From contig NZ_JACHGK010000033.1 in the NCBI RefSeq assembly GCF_014207535.1, positions 1-16,681 on the forward strand: a DNA stretch of 16,681 nucleotides. The letters are read 5' to 3'. Shown here piece after piece: positions 15,026 to 16,681 of the stretch. Numbering within the stretch: the first letter of the stretch is position 1; the number at the start of each line of letters is the position of its first letter. A program made the position numbers and the translations under genes. The stretch comes from Bacillus benzoevorans. Its GTDB lineage: Bacteria > Bacillota > Bacilli > Bacillales > Cytobacillaceae. Under the pieces are notes generated by a model. It searched no databases, was not told where the DNA came from, and worked only from the letters and a program-made list of their open reading frames with translations.

Positions 15026-15862
15026 CTAAATTGTGGAATCTTCTTTTCTATTTACTACTCGACTAACTATTTCAGTTACAGTAGCTCTACTCATTTTTTC
15101 CTTCCCCTCTGTTAAAGCATCAAGTGTACCATGAGCAAGAGCAATCGGGATTTTACAAAAATTAAGGATTGGACCGGGTTTAATATCCTTCATATAAATG
15201 TCAGCCAATGCTAGGTTATGTCGTGCGTACATAAACATATCTTCTAACTCCCATCCCTCGGGAAAGAAATCCACACCTCGATCTAAATCTTCAGCACGAT
15301 TGCGAAGTATATTGACGGACTGCAATCCTCGACCAAAGGCTATAGCTAGGTCCTTGTCCGTTTCAACAGCATCGTACCACTTCCAAATATCTGAGAGCAT
15401 GACTCCTACCAAACCCGCAACGCAGAATGTGTATTCATTCAAGCCTTCTTCATCCTGAACCCGCCACCCTTTTAAAGCCCAGTCTGCCATTCCCTTTGCC
15501 ATAGTGGATGTGGCATTCGAAATGTTTTCTACAATTGTCGGTGGACAAAGCTTTATCCAATCGCCAAATCGTAAGGTAACCTCTGGCAAGAGGGAGTTGT
15601 ATGGATGAAATAAAGCCATCAACTCCTTATTATTGAAGGGCTTTTTCAAGAGGCTGCTGATTGAACGTAATAGATTATGTTTGGATTCCAATCGGAGTTG
15701 GGGATGATCTTCAATCTCGTCAATAGCTCTCATGCATAAGTAGGCAGATGTAACAGCTTCTTGTAATCCCGACGGTAGGTGACTAATAGGAATAAAGAAG
15801 GTCCGGCTTGTCGCCATCAACATGTCTATCGCACTTCTATGTAAATTGATTGCTTCACTCAT
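15026..15862 (-). CDS. Squalene/phytoene synthase family protein
   Basis: The 278-residue product matches the trans-isoprenyl diphosphate synthase fold. SRTFFIPISHLP (19-30) is the substrate-binding start. AIDEIED (46-52) is the first Asp-rich motif for Mg-diphosphate binding. NILRNRAEDLDRG (184-196) is the second motif. Family enzymes condense two C15 or C20 diphosphates to squalene or phytoene-type hydrocarbons at the membrane face. Here the second motif reads NRAED instead of DxxED, so one Mg-binding Asp is Asn. Some Bacillus relatives such as YisP act as diphosphate phosphatases rather than synthases, so the reaction is uncertain. No desaturase, hopanoid or carotenoid gene is adjacent. 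AAAGGGGA precedes the ATG; a possible promoter is TTAGAT (15926-15921) with TAATAT (15903-15898), 17 bp apart. Confidence 0.87.
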   Translation of the reverse strand: MSEAINLHRSAIDMLMATSRTFFIPISHLPSGLQEAVTSAYLCMRAIDEIEDHPQLRLESKHNLLRSISSLLKKPFNNKELMALFHPYNSLLPEVTLRFGDWIKLCPPTIVENISNATSTMAKGMADWALKGWRVQDEEGLNEYTFCVAGLVGVMLSDIWKWYDAVETDKDLAIAFGRGLQSVNILRNRAEDLDRGVDFFPEGWELEDMFMYARHNLALADIYMKDIKPGPILNFCKIPIALAHGTLDALTEGKEKMSRATVTEIVSRVVNRKEDSTI

Positions 15863-16141
15863 CTTGTATTGTCCCCTTTTTGTTAATATGTTAAATTATA
15901 TTATCTCCACTCTATCAAATATCTAATAATAAAGTTCTAACACAAAATATAAGCCCTTGTTACTCAATAAACCTGCCTTATAACTGATTACAGACAAGAA
16001 AAAATGGACTGCTGAAACAGTCCATAGTTATTCAATCTTTGCGCCCGATTACGGAAGAACTAAAAATTTAAAAGAGCATCAAAAATTGAACTTTTAGTTA
16101 TTAGGCTAACGCACCAGGAGTTGAAGAAAAATAGCATTTAG
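15863..16141. other. Intergenic region with repeat-like sequence
   Basis: It contains the promoter side of the squalene synthase-like gene, a terminator hairpin at 16004-16025, and the word GCGCCCGATT at 16041-16050, which also occurs at 14400-14409. GCGCC likewise follows the sister hairpin near 14845. The shared hairpin-plus-GCGCC layout suggests a short dispersed sequence, but the two copies are only partly alike. Confidence 0.4.
15995..16025 (-). terminator. Hairpin terminator for the CBO0543-like gene (minus strand)
   Basis: ATGGACTG (16004-16011) and CAGTCCAT (16018-16025) form an 8-bp stem with a 6-nt loop. On the minus strand the hairpin is followed by TTTTTTCTTG, a good T-tract. It lies about 120 bp after the end of the CBO0543-like reading frame. 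Confidence 0.75.
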
Positions 16142-16594
16142 TTATTTCTCAGAAGTGAATTCATCTTTAAAAAACCATCGTTAAAACAGTCTTGAAGAAT
16201 AATTTGTAATTCCTATTGTAAGAAAACTCCAATACCATTTCCACTTTTTATATTCTATAAGCTTGGTATACCTTTTAATCAAAACTTCACCTAAGGTAAG
16301 AATGCCTGAATAGAAACTGTTGTAAAGAAGTTTTACAAGTTTGCTGCTATTTTCTGGATAATGTAAATTAAATATGGCACATATGGAAGGGTAAATAAAA
16401 TACTCGAAGGAGAAACTTCCCTTGTATACTTTCTTAAAATCCCTAACAGGATATCGAATGAGTCCTTTTTCAACCACTATCAGACCAAATAGCAAAGTGA
16501 CCATCTGTTTATATAAAAATGCTACACTTCCATGCCTGATTTGATTTTTGGGGACGAATGCAAAAAGTAGCCTTGTTGTTCCTAACTGAATATT
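16142..16594 (-). pseudogene. CBO0543-family membrane protein gene, degraded
   Basis: The longest frame with a standard start is 16181-16504 (107 aa: MVTLLFGLIVVEKGLIRYPV and onward to KWKWYWSFLTIGIT), and it matches the CBO0543 family of small membrane proteins. Family-like sequence continues in frame at both ends. Upstream of the ATG the frame reads LLFAFVPKNQIRHGSVAFLY back to a TGA at 16595-16597, with no standard start and no ribosome binding site. Downstream, after the TAA at 16181-16183, the same frame reads RWFFKDEFTSEK to another TAA at 16142. Relatives typically have an aromatic residue between SRLF and RWFFK, so this TAA looks like a nonsense change of a Tyr codon. The gene is most likely inactive. 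The family match is from memory. Confidence 0.55.
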
Positions 16595-16602
16595 TCACTC
16601 AG

Positions 16603-16668
16603 AAAGCATCACCAAGTTGCTCATTTGAGCATCATTGATTCGCGGTTAGAGCATCATCAATATTCTGT
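16603..16668. repeat. Three short direct repeats with core AGCATCA
   Basis: AGCATCACCAAGTTGCTC, AGCATCATTGATTCGCGG and AGCATCATCAATATTCTG follow one another with starts 22-23 bp apart (about 16605, 16628 and 16650). Only the first 7-8 bases are well conserved. There is no CRISPR-like dyad symmetry. Confidence 0.3.
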
Positions 16669-16681
16669 TAAAATATCACTT

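Noticed and set aside
16603..16668. Possible CRISPR array
   Set aside because: Only 7-8 bases recur, the period is too short (22-23 bp), and there are no true spacers or cas genes.

Overview
The window looks like chromosome from a low-GC, spore-forming Bacillaceae bacterium. The pointers are AGGAGG-type ribosome binding sites, frequent TTG/GTG starts, AT-rich intergenic DNA, and families typical of that group (DUF2935, CBO0543, sunset-domain thermonuclease, repeat-rich surface proteins). No rRNA, tRNA or CRISPR array was seen.

Left part (1-6450): the 3'-truncated start of a minus-strand surface protein built from 81-bp repeats (DUF6385-like). Divergent from it is a protein with a seven-bladed RCC1 propeller and a HYR domain. 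After these come a scar with an IS110-type transposase relic and a small minus-strand ORF, a DUF2935 protein, a processive family 2 glycosyltransferase, and a convergent PilZ (c-di-GMP receptor-type) protein.

Centre (6452-14267): a mobile element of about 7.0 kb sits inside a lipoprotein thermonuclease (SNase) gene. The host gene's 5' part (signal peptide, linker and first strand, ending ...VTDG) stops at 6693. The element carries four tightly packed genes: tyrosine recombinase A, a 994-aa recombinase-like protein B with six tandem excisionase/MerR-type helix-turn-helix units, recombinase C, and a TnpC-like HTH/coiled-coil protein. At its right end it supplies a new start codon, lipoprotein signal and first strand. 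These fuse in frame, at the same TGATGG hexamer, to the SNase catalytic half (...NDG/DTIAVVY...). The left copy is therefore a dead fragment, while the right copy is a complete lipoprotein nuclease whose 5' end belongs to the element. This resembles Tn554/RIT-type recombinase-trio transposons, but with built-in restoration of the target gene. It is the main discovery candidate.

Right part (14268-16681): a long AT-rich palindrome, a small two-helix membrane protein, a squalene/phytoene synthase-like enzyme, two related hairpin terminators, and a CBO0543-family membrane-protein gene that is degraded, with an in-frame stop splitting off its C-terminus and no proper start.
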